NCBI GenBank assembly: GCA_902476295.1 | Contig: CABSDC010000002.1 | Span: forward strand, 1 to 64,000 | Reading direction: 5' to 3' | DNA length: 64,000 nucleotides | From: SFTJ01 sp905210415 | GTDB lineage: Bacteria > Bacteroidota > Bacteroidia > Bacteroidales > Muribaculaceae | Part shown: piece by piece, positions 51,746 to 59,974 of the stretch | Position numbering within the stretch: position 1 is the stretch's first letter | How the letters are laid out: each line of letters opens with the position of its first letter | Program-made: the position numbers and the translations under genes | Notes under the pieces: generated by a model | What the model saw: the letters and a program-made list of their open reading frames with translations, nothing else | What the model was told of the DNA's origin: nothing | Databases searched by the model: none

Positions 51746-52543
51746 ATGGCGTTTGATCAATTGAATGTTTGCTTATTAGAGTTCCAGATTGCTGATGGCG
51801 ATAAAGAAAAGAATCTTTCACATGTGGCAGATTCAATTAAGACTGTGCCACCTGGCATAGACCTATATGCATTACCAGAACTCTTTACAACTGGCTTTAT
51901 CAGCAATGCTGAGCGTGCACATGCCCTATCAGAAAAAAACACAGAACAGACAATTGATTTTTTGCACGATGTCTCTGAACAACACAATTGTGCCATTGCT
52001 GGTAGTTACCTTTCTCATACAGCAGGAAGAGTATACAATCGTGCTTTCTTCATTGAACCCAGTGGCGACGAGACATTCTATGACAAACGACACCTATTCT
52101 CAATGGGTGGCGAAAAAGATGTATTTTATGCTGGACTCAAGCCTTCTCCCATAATTAGATTTCGTGGTTGGAACATAAAGCCAATAGTATGCTACGACCT
52201 TAGATTCCCGGTATTTTGCAGAAACCGCAATAATGAATACGATGTGCTATTGGTAATAGCAAATTGGCCAGTTGCACGACAAAAAGTATGGCAAAGCCTT
52301 CTTGTGGCACGCGCCATAGAAAACGAATGCTATGTCTGTGGAGTAAATCGCGGCGGCACAGATGCTACTGGCGTTGAATATGGAGTAGGATCATCAATTG
52401 TTGTAGATTATAAAGGCGAGATTATTGCACGCACATCGCAATCATCACCAATGGCTTACGCCACATTATCTCGTGAGAAACTTGATAATTTCAGAAAGAA
52501 ATTTCCTGTATGGAAAGATGCCGATGATTTCGCCATAAAATAG
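51746..52543 (+). CDS. Carbon-nitrogen hydrolase, omega-amidase (YafV/NIT2)-like
   Basis: A 265-residue nitrilase-superfamily enzyme with the Glu-Lys-Cys triad E45 (ALPELFTTGF), K114 (YDKRHLFSMGGE) and C149 (IVCYDLRFPVF). The R-H-L-F-S-M-G-x-E stretch and the C-Y-D-L-R-F-P loop are typical of omega-amidases, which hydrolyse alpha-ketoglutaramate or ketosuccinamate in methionine salvage and glutamine transaminase metabolism. It is last in a plus-strand run and converges on the U32 gene with 19 bases between the stops. Confidence 0.9.
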   Translation: MAFDQLNVCLLEFQIADGDKEKNLSHVADSIKTVPPGIDLYALPELFTTGFISNAERAHALSEKNTEQTIDFLHDVSEQHNCAIAGSYLSHTAGRVYNRAFFIEPSGDETFYDKRHLFSMGGEKDVFYAGLKPSPIIRFRGWNIKPIVCYDLRFPVFCRNRNNEYDVLLVIANWPVARQKVWQSLLVARAIENECYVCGVNRGGTDATGVEYGVGSSIVVDYKGEIIARTSQSSPMAYATLSREKLDNFRKKFPVWKDADDFAIK

Positions 52544-52562
52544 TCGGCAACTTCCACCTTTT

Positions 52563-54407
52563 TTACTTCTCAAGATATAATTTCATCTCACAATTTTTGC
52601 AATCCGTTTCTACACGCAAGATGTTGTTTCCTGTGCGTAGAAATAGTTTATCAGGTAATTTACTTTTGCCTGCCGACATCTTGCACGCTCCCAATTCACG
52701 GCGCAAACAATATCGTGTGTGCATCAATGGCAATTCACTGATATCTTTGCCTTCACATAATTCTATTGCTGGGGTAAAATGTTTTACACCATGAGAACGA
52801 TAAAAATCTTTTGACCTGCGATTTGCCACATTGTCGGCTGATTCAAGACAATCAGTGTAGCACAGGGCTTCGCGAATCTCTTTTTTACGCAACTTACTGC
52901 GATAACTAATTGCTTGTGTCTCATCCAATAGCTCTATTGCCTGCCTACGAAGGCCATTTAGCACCGACGCCGGTACAAATTTCCTGGTCAATATCTCACA
53001 GTTATTCAGGGAGTAAATCGTGTCGCCAAGTTTACCAAGCGCCTCTGCTTGTCTAGCTCGTTGATCTGATTTGGCTTCGTTTAGCGTCTCCACATCAATA
53101 GATGTAGTCACCTCATTGCCTCGCTCGTCCTTAACATCAAGCACCAGAGAATCGTTCACATCACGCAACGTAAAGTCAACACGAATCTTTCGTGTAGTTC
53201 GAGAAGCGTTTATTGCATCATCATATGCCTTGTCATAAGTACGAAATATCTCTGCGTTATTCGGTATAAAGACGTCCTGTAGCGTAGTAATCACACCTCT
53301 TTGGCACTTGTTTACACGAAAACCAGCAAATTCGCTACCATTATAGAAGCTCAATCCATCACCGTTTGAGATTACCTTCCTGGTATCGATTCGTAGATTC
53401 TTATGATTTTTATACAGCAGTCGGCCCAGATATTCTCCTTGCGACTTTGGCGTCTTCATAGAAGCCATCAACACACCATTGGCAGGCTTACGTTCATCCA
53501 GGAAGTAATGCGTGAATGTGCGATTGAAACATTTCTCAAGAGCCGGACTAAAATCACAATTAGAGACGCCATTGCTGCTTCTCACATATTTATCCGAGCA
53601 AAGTGCAAGAATTTCATCTAATTCCCTTCTAAAATAAGCCACCGAATTTCTCACGTAATTAGAATCTTTAAGTCGCCCTTCTATTTTAAACGATGAGACA
53701 CCAGCCTCAATCATCTTTTGCAATCTACCGCTTTGATTAAGATCCTTGAGCGATAGTAAATGCTTATTTTCAATCAATACATTTTTGTTCTCATTGAGCA
53801 AATCATACGACATCCTGCACACCTGAGCACATTCTCCACGATTGGCACTGCGATGCATCATTGCTTCACTGATTTGACATCTACCGCTATAGCTTACACA
53901 CAATGCCCCGTACACAAACGCTTCCAATTTTGCGTCAGTAGCATTATGGATTCTAGAAATCTCTTCTAAGGTCAATTCTCGAGCCATCACCAACTGAGAA
54001 AAACCCACATCACTTAAAAAGCGAGCCTTTTCAGGAGTACGAAGATCGCATTGTGTGCTCGAATGAAGTGCAATAGGAGGAATATCCATACGTAGGATGC
54101 TCATATCTTGCACTATTAAGGCATCTACCCCAGCACGATACAATTCGTTAATCGTCTTTTCAACCTCCTTTAATTCCGAATCATAAACAATGGTATTAAC
54201 CGTGGCATATAGCTTAGCATTAAATCTATGAGCATAATCAGCCACCTTCGCCATCTCATCAATAGTGTTGCCCGCTTGCGAGCGTGCACCAAATTTTTGA
54301 GCGCCCATATACACCGCATCGGCACCATAATTAATAGCATCAATGGCTATCGTAGCATCCTTTGCTGGTGCTAAAAGCTCTATTTCTCGTATTTTTGACT
54401 TCTTCAT
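52563..54407 (-). CDS. U32 family protein with DUF3656-type C-terminus (RlhA-like)
   Basis: A 614-residue protein of the U32 peptidase family. The N-terminal barrel starts IELLAPAKDATIAIDAINYGADAVY. The cysteine-bearing block is GALCVSYSGRC followed by RGECAQVC. The C-terminal half resembles the DUF3656 extension found in RlhA, which hydroxylates C2501 of 23S rRNA. Despite the family name, RlhA and TrhP are RNA-hydroxylation factors, so a protease activity is doubtful. It follows metA by 8 bases. Assignment to RlhA rather than a collagenase-like member is by length and domain layout. Confidence 0.85.
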   Translation of the reverse strand: MKKSKIREIELLAPAKDATIAIDAINYGADAVYMGAQKFGARSQAGNTIDEMAKVADYAHRFNAKLYATVNTIVYDSELKEVEKTINELYRAGVDALIVQDMSILRMDIPPIALHSSTQCDLRTPEKARFLSDVGFSQLVMARELTLEEISRIHNATDAKLEAFVYGALCVSYSGRCQISEAMMHRSANRGECAQVCRMSYDLLNENKNVLIENKHLLSLKDLNQSGRLQKMIEAGVSSFKIEGRLKDSNYVRNSVAYFRRELDEILALCSDKYVRSSNGVSNCDFSPALEKCFNRTFTHYFLDERKPANGVLMASMKTPKSQGEYLGRLLYKNHKNLRIDTRKVISNGDGLSFYNGSEFAGFRVNKCQRGVITTLQDVFIPNNAEIFRTYDKAYDDAINASRTTRKIRVDFTLRDVNDSLVLDVKDERGNEVTTSIDVETLNEAKSDQRARQAEALGKLGDTIYSLNNCEILTRKFVPASVLNGLRRQAIELLDETQAISYRSKLRKKEIREALCYTDCLESADNVANRRSKDFYRSHGVKHFTPAIELCEGKDISELPLMHTRYCLRRELGACKMSAGKSKLPDKLFLRTGNNILRVETDCKNCEMKLYLEK

Positions 54408-54415
54408 AAGGGAAA

Positions 54416-55333
54416 TTATCGTATCGTGTTTATATCGTATGGGGTCTCTTGATAAACAAAATAGTTAAGCCAGTTTGAATACAACAAGTTGGCATGCGCT
54501 TTCCACCTCACAATGGGGGATTTGCTCGGGTCATTATCAGGATAATAATTCACCGGAACACTTGGATTCTTACCTTTTCCCAAATCGCGATGATACTCAT
54601 AATCGAGAGTGTTTGGCGAGTATTCTGAGTGGCCAGTAATATAAAACTCTCTACCCCCACGAGCCATCACCATATATATGCCGCTTTCATCACTTTCAGC
54701 GATAATGCTTAGTTGCGGCACTTTATCTATATCCTGTTTATGCAACTCCGTAAATCTACTATGTGGCACATAAAACTCATCATCAAAGCCACGGAATATC
54801 GGATTATTCTTATCCAATACTCTATGTTTAAAAACACCTGAAATCTTCTTTTCAATCATGTGTTTGGGCACACCATAGTGATAGTATAAACCCGCAAAAG
54901 CGGCCCAACAAATATATAAAGTAGACGTAACGTGCGATTTCGCCCAATCGAATATGTGCGTCAATTCATCCCAATACTCCACTTCGCCAAATTCGAGTTT
55001 CTCAACTGGCGCCCCTGTTATAATTAGGCCATCATAATTCTGATTTTTCACATCGTCAAAAGTTTTATAAAACTCTTCGATATGCTCACGAGGCGTATTT
55101 TTACATTCGTGACTTGCTGTATCAATAAGATCAAGTTCGATTTGCAATGGTGTATTTGAGAGCAATCTCAGCAAATCAGTTTCTGCCATAATCTTTAGCG
55201 GCATCAGATTTAAGATGGCAATTTTAAGCGGACGAATATCTTGATTTGATGCTCGCTTTTCATCAATGACAAAAATATTTTCGTTTTTCAATGCTTCCAC
55301 TGCAGGAAGCGTCGAAGGAACTTTTACAGGCAT
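54416..55333 (-). CDS. metA: Homoserine O-acyltransferase MetA (probably acetyl-CoA dependent)
   Basis: First committed enzyme of methionine synthesis, activating homoserine. The 305-residue protein has the catalytic C142 in LYICWAAFAG, with partners in the FRGFDDEFYVPHSRFTEL and ITGHSEYSPNTL segments. Residue 111 is Glu (GAPVEKLEF). In characterised MetA enzymes this position is Glu in acetyl-transferring and Gly in succinyl-transferring forms, so O-acetylhomoserine is the likely product despite the common 'succinyltransferase' label. No SAM riboswitch is visible: the upstream gap to the PHP gene is only 32 bases. Confidence 0.93.
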   Translation of the reverse strand: MPVKVPSTLPAVEALKNENIFVIDEKRASNQDIRPLKIAILNLMPLKIMAETDLLRLLSNTPLQIELDLIDTASHECKNTPREHIEEFYKTFDDVKNQNYDGLIITGAPVEKLEFGEVEYWDELTHIFDWAKSHVTSTLYICWAAFAGLYYHYGVPKHMIEKKISGVFKHRVLDKNNPIFRGFDDEFYVPHSRFTELHKQDIDKVPQLSIIAESDESGIYMVMARGGREFYITGHSEYSPNTLDYEYHRDLGKGKNPSVPVNYYPDNDPSKSPIVRWKAHANLLYSNWLNYFVYQETPYDINTIR

Positions 55334-55365
55334 AATCAGTTTTATTTATGGGTGTAACAACTATA

Positions 55366-56190
55366 CTAAGCACCAGCCATTAGTTTGCGATAGGCCGAAA
55401 TAGCCTCTTTTCTGCCTGCATTAACTAATTCCGCAAAATGTACGTCAGAACTAAATAATACAGGTGCATCATATTTAATCAGCCAATTCCAGAACCGTTT
55501 GTTTGGGAAGAACCGTTTACTATTAAGATAGGCTTTTGTATTAATCTCTATCCAATAATGATAATCCATAATTGCATCAAACACTTCTCGTACCATATCG
55601 GTATACCACTTTTCATCTTCTATTCCAGGGCGAAATTCACTGGCATTAAATCCTATCTTGTCGAAATGTCCGATGATATCAAATCCTCCTGCTTCGATCA
55701 TCTTAAGAGTTTGAGTATAGAATGAAATCACCACGCCATCAATGTCGTCATAGAAGCACTCGTGCATCTTCTCCTTGAATCTGTCTGGACTTCCATCAAC
55801 ATCTATAAACTCATCCGGATTAACAAACGAGGGAATAAAGTGAACTGAACTTAGCGTATAATCAAGATTTTGATTTTTGAAATAATCACTCGTTGCTCCC
55901 CAGTCATTAAGATAATCCACCTCGAATGAACGATATAGCGTGATTTTATCGCCATATACATTCTTCAATCTTTCTAATTCCGCATAATAATTTTCCACAT
56001 TTGCTTGAAGTATATTGCATGGCGATTTCAATGGGACAGGCGAATGAGGGCTAAATCCCAAGTGTGTAAATCCCTTGTCTATAGCCGCTTTCACAATATC
56101 TTCCATTGTGTCTCTGCCGTCGCAGAATTGTGTGTGTGAATGAAAATTATAAAAGTCTGTTTGCTTAATTATTCTTTCAAAATCAATCAT
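55366..56190 (-). CDS. PHP-domain phosphatase, histidinol-phosphatase (HisK/HisJ)-like
   Basis: A 274-residue metal-dependent phosphoesterase. The HxH motif is in YNFHSHTQFCDGRD, further ligands lie in HLGFSPHSPVPL and DIIGHFDKIGFN, and the last metal-binding Asp-x-His is FSSDVHFAELVNAG. It probably hydrolyses histidinol phosphate in histidine synthesis, but no other his gene is near, so another phosphoester substrate remains possible. It lies in a minus-strand line after the MscS channel gene (15-base gap) and before metA. Confidence 0.88.
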   Translation of the reverse strand: MIDFERIIKQTDFYNFHSHTQFCDGRDTMEDIVKAAIDKGFTHLGFSPHSPVPLKSPCNILQANVENYYAELERLKNVYGDKITLYRSFEVDYLNDWGATSDYFKNQNLDYTLSSVHFIPSFVNPDEFIDVDGSPDRFKEKMHECFYDDIDGVVISFYTQTLKMIEAGGFDIIGHFDKIGFNASEFRPGIEDEKWYTDMVREVFDAIMDYHYWIEINTKAYLNSKRFFPNKRFWNWLIKYDAPVLFSSDVHFAELVNAGRKEAISAYRKLMAGA

Positions 56191-56205
56191 AAAAAATCAC
56201 TTTCA

Positions 56206-57396
56206 TTATTTTTGACCATACGACATTGACTGATATATCTTCAAATTAAATTTTGAAGTTGCTGCAATGCAATATTCATATATCTCAGCAACGAGGCCCT
56301 CATATTTCACAAAGTCTGTCTCTCTTAGATAGAAATATAATTCAAGCGCCATACCGAATGCCGTACTATCTAATTGTCTTACCATAAGCCAATCATCGCT
56401 CTTAACCCTCAGATGATTGCTTAGGTAGTTTTCTATATGCTTGCGATAAAGCCACGCATTAGTGGTTTTACCAAGTACGATTTCTTTTTTTATATTGTCA
56501 CTTACCCAATCATTGCCCAACGAATTCATCATATCTGCATCAACAAAACAAATAGTAGACATATCGATGTTTAATGTCTTGCGCACTTGCCTTCCGGCAT
56601 AATCACGAATACCTTTCCAGTTCTTGAAAGTTTCACTAACAAGCTTATACGGAGGAATTGTTGAAATGGAATTGTCAAAATTCCTAATCTTTATTGTGGT
56701 AAGATTTACCTTTATCACAGTTCCATTGATGTCACGACTCTTTATTTCAATCCAATCCCCCACTTCAAGCATTTTATTAGCATTGAGTTGTAACCCTGCC
56801 ACAAAGCCAAGTATCGGATCCTGGAAGACCAAAATTAATACAGTGGCCATAGCACCCAATCCTGCCAACAACGTGGTGGGATTACGGTCGATTGCCACAG
56901 CAATTACCACAACTGTCGCAAAGACATATATTATAACCTTTATGAATTGGACAATAGCATCAAGATAGTGATTATTTGCGTTTTCTGAATAATCCGACTT
57001 GCTATAACGCAAAACGTTATTGAGTACTTTAGTAATTAAGTGAGCAACAAGTATAGTGATATAAATATTTATTGCTCTATTAATGATTATATATATGAGC
57101 GAACTCGACTCGCTTGACGTAAAACAAAGTGGGAAAAGCGCAGAAATAATAAACGCAGGAATTAAGTGCGAAAACGTATTGAACGTTTCGTCTGAAAAAA
57201 GATAGTCGTCAAACTTAAAAGGCGTCTTTAATATGATGCGCTTTATCAATGGCACTACGAGTTTTTTAAACACCAAACCTATTATTAAAGCAACAATAAT
57301 AATAAGCGCCAAATAGACATAATGACGTACGAATTGTTCACTAACATCATATCTGCCAGCTAAAGTTGCTACAATGTCTGTAAAGTATGTTGCCAT
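56206..57396 (-). CDS. Mechanosensitive channel, MscS family
   Basis: A 396-residue membrane protein. Three to five hydrophobic segments lie in residues ~25-185, ending with the pore-lining helix region (TTLLAGLGAMATVLILVFQDPILGFVAGLQL), which carries the Gly/Ala-rich MscS pattern. The beta domain (VGDWIEIKSRDINGTVIKVNLTTIKI) and a C-terminal alpha/beta domain follow. It probably protects against hypo-osmotic shock. The longer N-terminus and large soluble C-terminus resemble the YbdG/YnaI-type members. Confidence 0.92.
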   Translation of the reverse strand: MATYFTDIVATLAGRYDVSEQFVRHYVYLALIIIVALIIGLVFKKLVVPLIKRIILKTPFKFDDYLFSDETFNTFSHLIPAFIISALFPLCFTSSESSSLIYIIINRAINIYITILVAHLITKVLNNVLRYSKSDYSENANNHYLDAIVQFIKVIIYVFATVVVIAVAIDRNPTTLLAGLGAMATVLILVFQDPILGFVAGLQLNANKMLEVGDWIEIKSRDINGTVIKVNLTTIKIRNFDNSISTIPPYKLVSETFKNWKGIRDYAGRQVRKTLNIDMSTICFVDADMMNSLGNDWVSDNIKKEIVLGKTTNAWLYRKHIENYLSNHLRVKSDDWLMVRQLDSTAFGMALELYFYLRETDFVKYEGLVAEIYEYCIAATSKFNLKIYQSMSYGQK

Positions 57397-57408
57397 TGTG
57401 TTTTATTT

Positions 57409-57444
57409 AAAAAAGTCGGTATGAAAAAACGTGTTTTCCATACC
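57409..57444 (-). terminator. Intrinsic terminator of the floA unit
   Basis: GGTATG (57418-57423) pairs with CATACC (57439-57444), and further A/T pairs lie inside. On the minus strand the stem is followed by GACTTTTTTAAA. It separates floA from the MscS gene 13 bases beyond. Confidence 0.7.
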
Positions 57445-57487
57445 AACCTTTCGACATTTCTTTTATCGTAGTTTAATCAATAAAATA

Positions 57488-58459
57488 TCATTTTGTATTC
57501 GGATTGCCACCAGCAATAGAATCACGCATGTTTGTATCAGACTCTATATTTTTAATTTTATAGTAATCCATTATACCCAAATTTCCTGCGCGGAAAGCTT
57601 CAGCTATTGATTGTGGCACTTGAGCTTCTGCTTCAATCACCTTAGCACGTGCTTCTTGAGCCTTAGCCTTCATTTCTTGCTCAAGTGCTATTGCCATTGC
57701 TCTGCGCTCCTCGGCTTTAGCTTGAGCAATATTCTTGTCGGCTTGCGCTTGATCAATCTGAAGTGTTGCTCCAATATTTTTACCTATATCTATGTCGGCA
57801 ATATCAATAGATAGGATTTCAAATGCAGTACCAGAGTCAAGACCCTTTTTAAGCACCAATTTTGATATCGAATCAGGATTTTCGAGAACTTGCTTATGGC
57901 TTTCAGAAGAGCCAATTGATGATACAATACCTTCACCAACGCGAGCCAATACAGTATCCTCACCAGCACCACCCACCAATTGGCGAATGTTTGCACGAAC
58001 AGTCACGCGAGCTTTTGCTATCAACTGAATGCCATCTTTTGCTACAGCAGTAACTGGAGGAGTATCTATCACTTTAGGATTAACCGACATTTGCACCGCC
58101 TGGAAAACGTCGCGACCTGCAAGGTCAATGGCAGTTGCCATTTTAAATCCAAGATCAATATTTGCTTTTGATGCCGACACAAGGGCATGTACTACTTTTT
58201 CAACATTACCACCTGCCAAGAAGTGAGCTTCAAGGTCGTCACGATTTACTTCGCTAAGACCAGCTTTATGCGCTTCAATCATAGCCTGAACAATGATACG
58301 TGCTGGCACCTTACGAATTCTCATAAGGAACAATTGAATGAGCGAAATTCGCACACCCGACACTCTTGCCGAAATCCACAAGAAGAATGGCACATAGTAG
58401 AAGAAAATACTAATCGCTACAATTGCCAAAAAAGCGACAATAAAAATTGTAAATTCCAT
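57488..58459 (-). CDS. floA: Flotillin-like protein FloA
   Basis: An SPFH-family membrane scaffold of 323 residues that organises functional membrane microdomains. An N-terminal hydrophobic anchor (IFIVAFLAIVAISIFFYYVPFFLWI) leads into the FloA-specific segment VSGVRISLIQLFLMRIRKVPA, the SPFH domain and an Ala/Glu/Lys-rich coiled coil (AQADKNIAQAKAEERRAMA). It lies 17 bases after the exported TPR protein gene and shares its promoter. A NfeD-type partner, common beside floA in other bacteria, is not seen here. Confidence 0.95.
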   Translation of the reverse strand: MEFTIFIVAFLAIVAISIFFYYVPFFLWISARVSGVRISLIQLFLMRIRKVPARIIVQAMIEAHKAGLSEVNRDDLEAHFLAGGNVEKVVHALVSASKANIDLGFKMATAIDLAGRDVFQAVQMSVNPKVIDTPPVTAVAKDGIQLIAKARVTVRANIRQLVGGAGEDTVLARVGEGIVSSIGSSESHKQVLENPDSISKLVLKKGLDSGTAFEILSIDIADIDIGKNIGATLQIDQAQADKNIAQAKAEERRAMAIALEQEMKAKAQEARAKVIEAEAQVPQSIAEAFRAGNLGIMDYYKIKNIESDTNMRDSIAGGNPNTK

Positions 58460-58476
58460 ATAATATTTAGTTTAGG

Positions 58477-59916
58477 TTAATTAATTTTTCTGCGTTCTGC
58501 CTTTATCACCGAATTTTTCAAATACATCAATTCCTCGGATTCCTTAAGCATCGACTTTTCAAGAGAAAGAATCTCTCTTTTCAAGTTTACTCTATCACGT
58601 TCACCAGAATCAGAATAGGTTTTGCGTAAAGCCTTCAACTTTTCAGCACTTTGATTGTAGTTTTTCAAAGAAGCTATATATTGTTCCAAATATTGGCGTC
58701 CTTCAGAGCTCTTTGCATCATCTAAGCAAGTGTATACAACGCCTTTTTTCACCTCAAAGGTAAATTCCTTTTTCTTCTTGGTGGTGACATTGCCAACAGA
58801 GGCAAGTTTCTCAAAATATTCAGAGTAATCTTCGCCCTCTTTCCATGTGTCCTTTATGCTATTTACCTTAGCAAACGAGCAAATATTTTCGTCGGTACTA
58901 TCATAGTTTTCTCTCACTTCGTTAGGGATAAACACATAAATTGTCACCTTGCCAGGAATCTGATTTCTATCGGTTGCCCACCAACCAATACCCGTGCTTT
59001 CATCAATCACAAGCAGATAATCATCAAATGGAGAGTTGTAAGGCATACCAACATTCAACGGCTGCAAATAGGAACCATCATCAAGGTTTTTCCTTGACAT
59101 ATATATATCGTATCCACCTATTGACCCGTCTCCATTGCATGCATAATACAACGTACTTCCATCAGGCATCATAAATGGATACGCAATTTCCCCATTGTTG
59201 TTTAGTATGTCGTCCGCCTTAGAATTAGGCTCCCATGTACCATCAATCAAGCGCGATGTTTCCATCAATCGTGTGACATCGGTAGAATCTTTCTCTATCC
59301 ACATCATCTTTTCCGAACCTTCTGTAGAGAAAACGAATGTAGGCTCTTCAAGTTTACCATTAGGCAAGTCCTGTGTCTCGGTGAGTTTTCCGATACTTGG
59401 AGCAATCTTATAGTGCTTAAAGAATTCTGCTTTGTCTACTACAATGCTATCAATAATTACAATTTTCTCCACATGGTCAATCATCGACTTAGCTGCACGA
59501 GTCTGAGCCATATACTCACGCACATCATCACTCACCTCCTTTTTCAATTTAGAAAGAGACTGTGTATACGTATCAATATAATCATGAGCTTCTTCAAAGC
59601 GATAGTCCTCAAAAGCCAATTTGCTTAAATACAAATTAGACTCCATAACGCTTTTACTTGCAGCAAATTCGAAATATTTTTTCGACTCCTCGTGTTGTCC
59701 TGTTTTATAGAGACATACGCCAAGCCATTGGTTGATAGAGGCATTCTTAGCATTACGAGGATTCTTGTTATATAGTTCTTTAAATGCAGGTAAAGCCTCC
59801 TCATATTTCCCTTTAATGTACAATGTTTTTGCTTCTTCAAGCGTTATAGCTGAAGCTGCAAAAACAGCAACCGATAATGATATAGTCGCAATTATTTTTT
59901 TCGTGTCCTTAATCAT
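58477..59916 (-). CDS. Exported TPR/WD40-like repeat protein
   Basis: A 479-residue exported protein with an N-terminal signal (IIATISLSVAVFAASA). TPR-like helices follow (residues ~25-140, including EEALPAFKELYNKNPRNAKN and GQHEESKKYFEFAAS). A PD40/WD40-like beta domain comes next (EPTFVFSTEGSEKMMWI, AYPFMMPDGSTLYYACNGDGSIGGYDIYMS), and a C-terminal coiled coil ends the protein. The layout recalls the periplasmic PorE/OmpA-PD40 proteins of Bacteroidota but lacks the OmpA domain. It has a consensus promoter and precedes floA by 17 bases, hinting at an envelope role together. Confidence 0.8.
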   Translation of the reverse strand: MIKDTKKIIATISLSVAVFAASAITLEEAKTLYIKGKYEEALPAFKELYNKNPRNAKNASINQWLGVCLYKTGQHEESKKYFEFAASKSVMESNLYLSKLAFEDYRFEEAHDYIDTYTQSLSKLKKEVSDDVREYMAQTRAAKSMIDHVEKIVIIDSIVVDKAEFFKHYKIAPSIGKLTETQDLPNGKLEEPTFVFSTEGSEKMMWIEKDSTDVTRLMETSRLIDGTWEPNSKADDILNNNGEIAYPFMMPDGSTLYYACNGDGSIGGYDIYMSRKNLDDGSYLQPLNVGMPYNSPFDDYLLVIDESTGIGWWATDRNQIPGKVTIYVFIPNEVRENYDSTDENICSFAKVNSIKDTWKEGEDYSEYFEKLASVGNVTTKKKKEFTFEVKKGVVYTCLDDAKSSEGRQYLEQYIASLKNYNQSAEKLKALRKTYSDSGERDRVNLKREILSLEKSMLKESEELMYLKNSVIKAERRKIN

Positions 59917-59940
59917 AACTTTTTCACTTCATTGCTTTAG

Positions 59941-59972
59941 CAAAAATAACAAATTATATTGCAATATACAAA
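59941..59972 (-). promoter_or_regulatory. Bacteroidota promoter of the TPR-floA unit
   Basis: The minus strand reads TTTG, 20 bases, TATTTTTG. Every defined consensus position matches, with the -7 box 24 bases before the start codon. The -33 box ends 3 bases from the mutL stop. Confidence 0.72.
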
Positions 59973-59974
59973 CA

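Noticed and set aside
55334..55365. SAM riboswitch ahead of metA
   Set aside because: The gap to the upstream gene is only 32 bases, too short for any known SAM aptamer plus expression platform.
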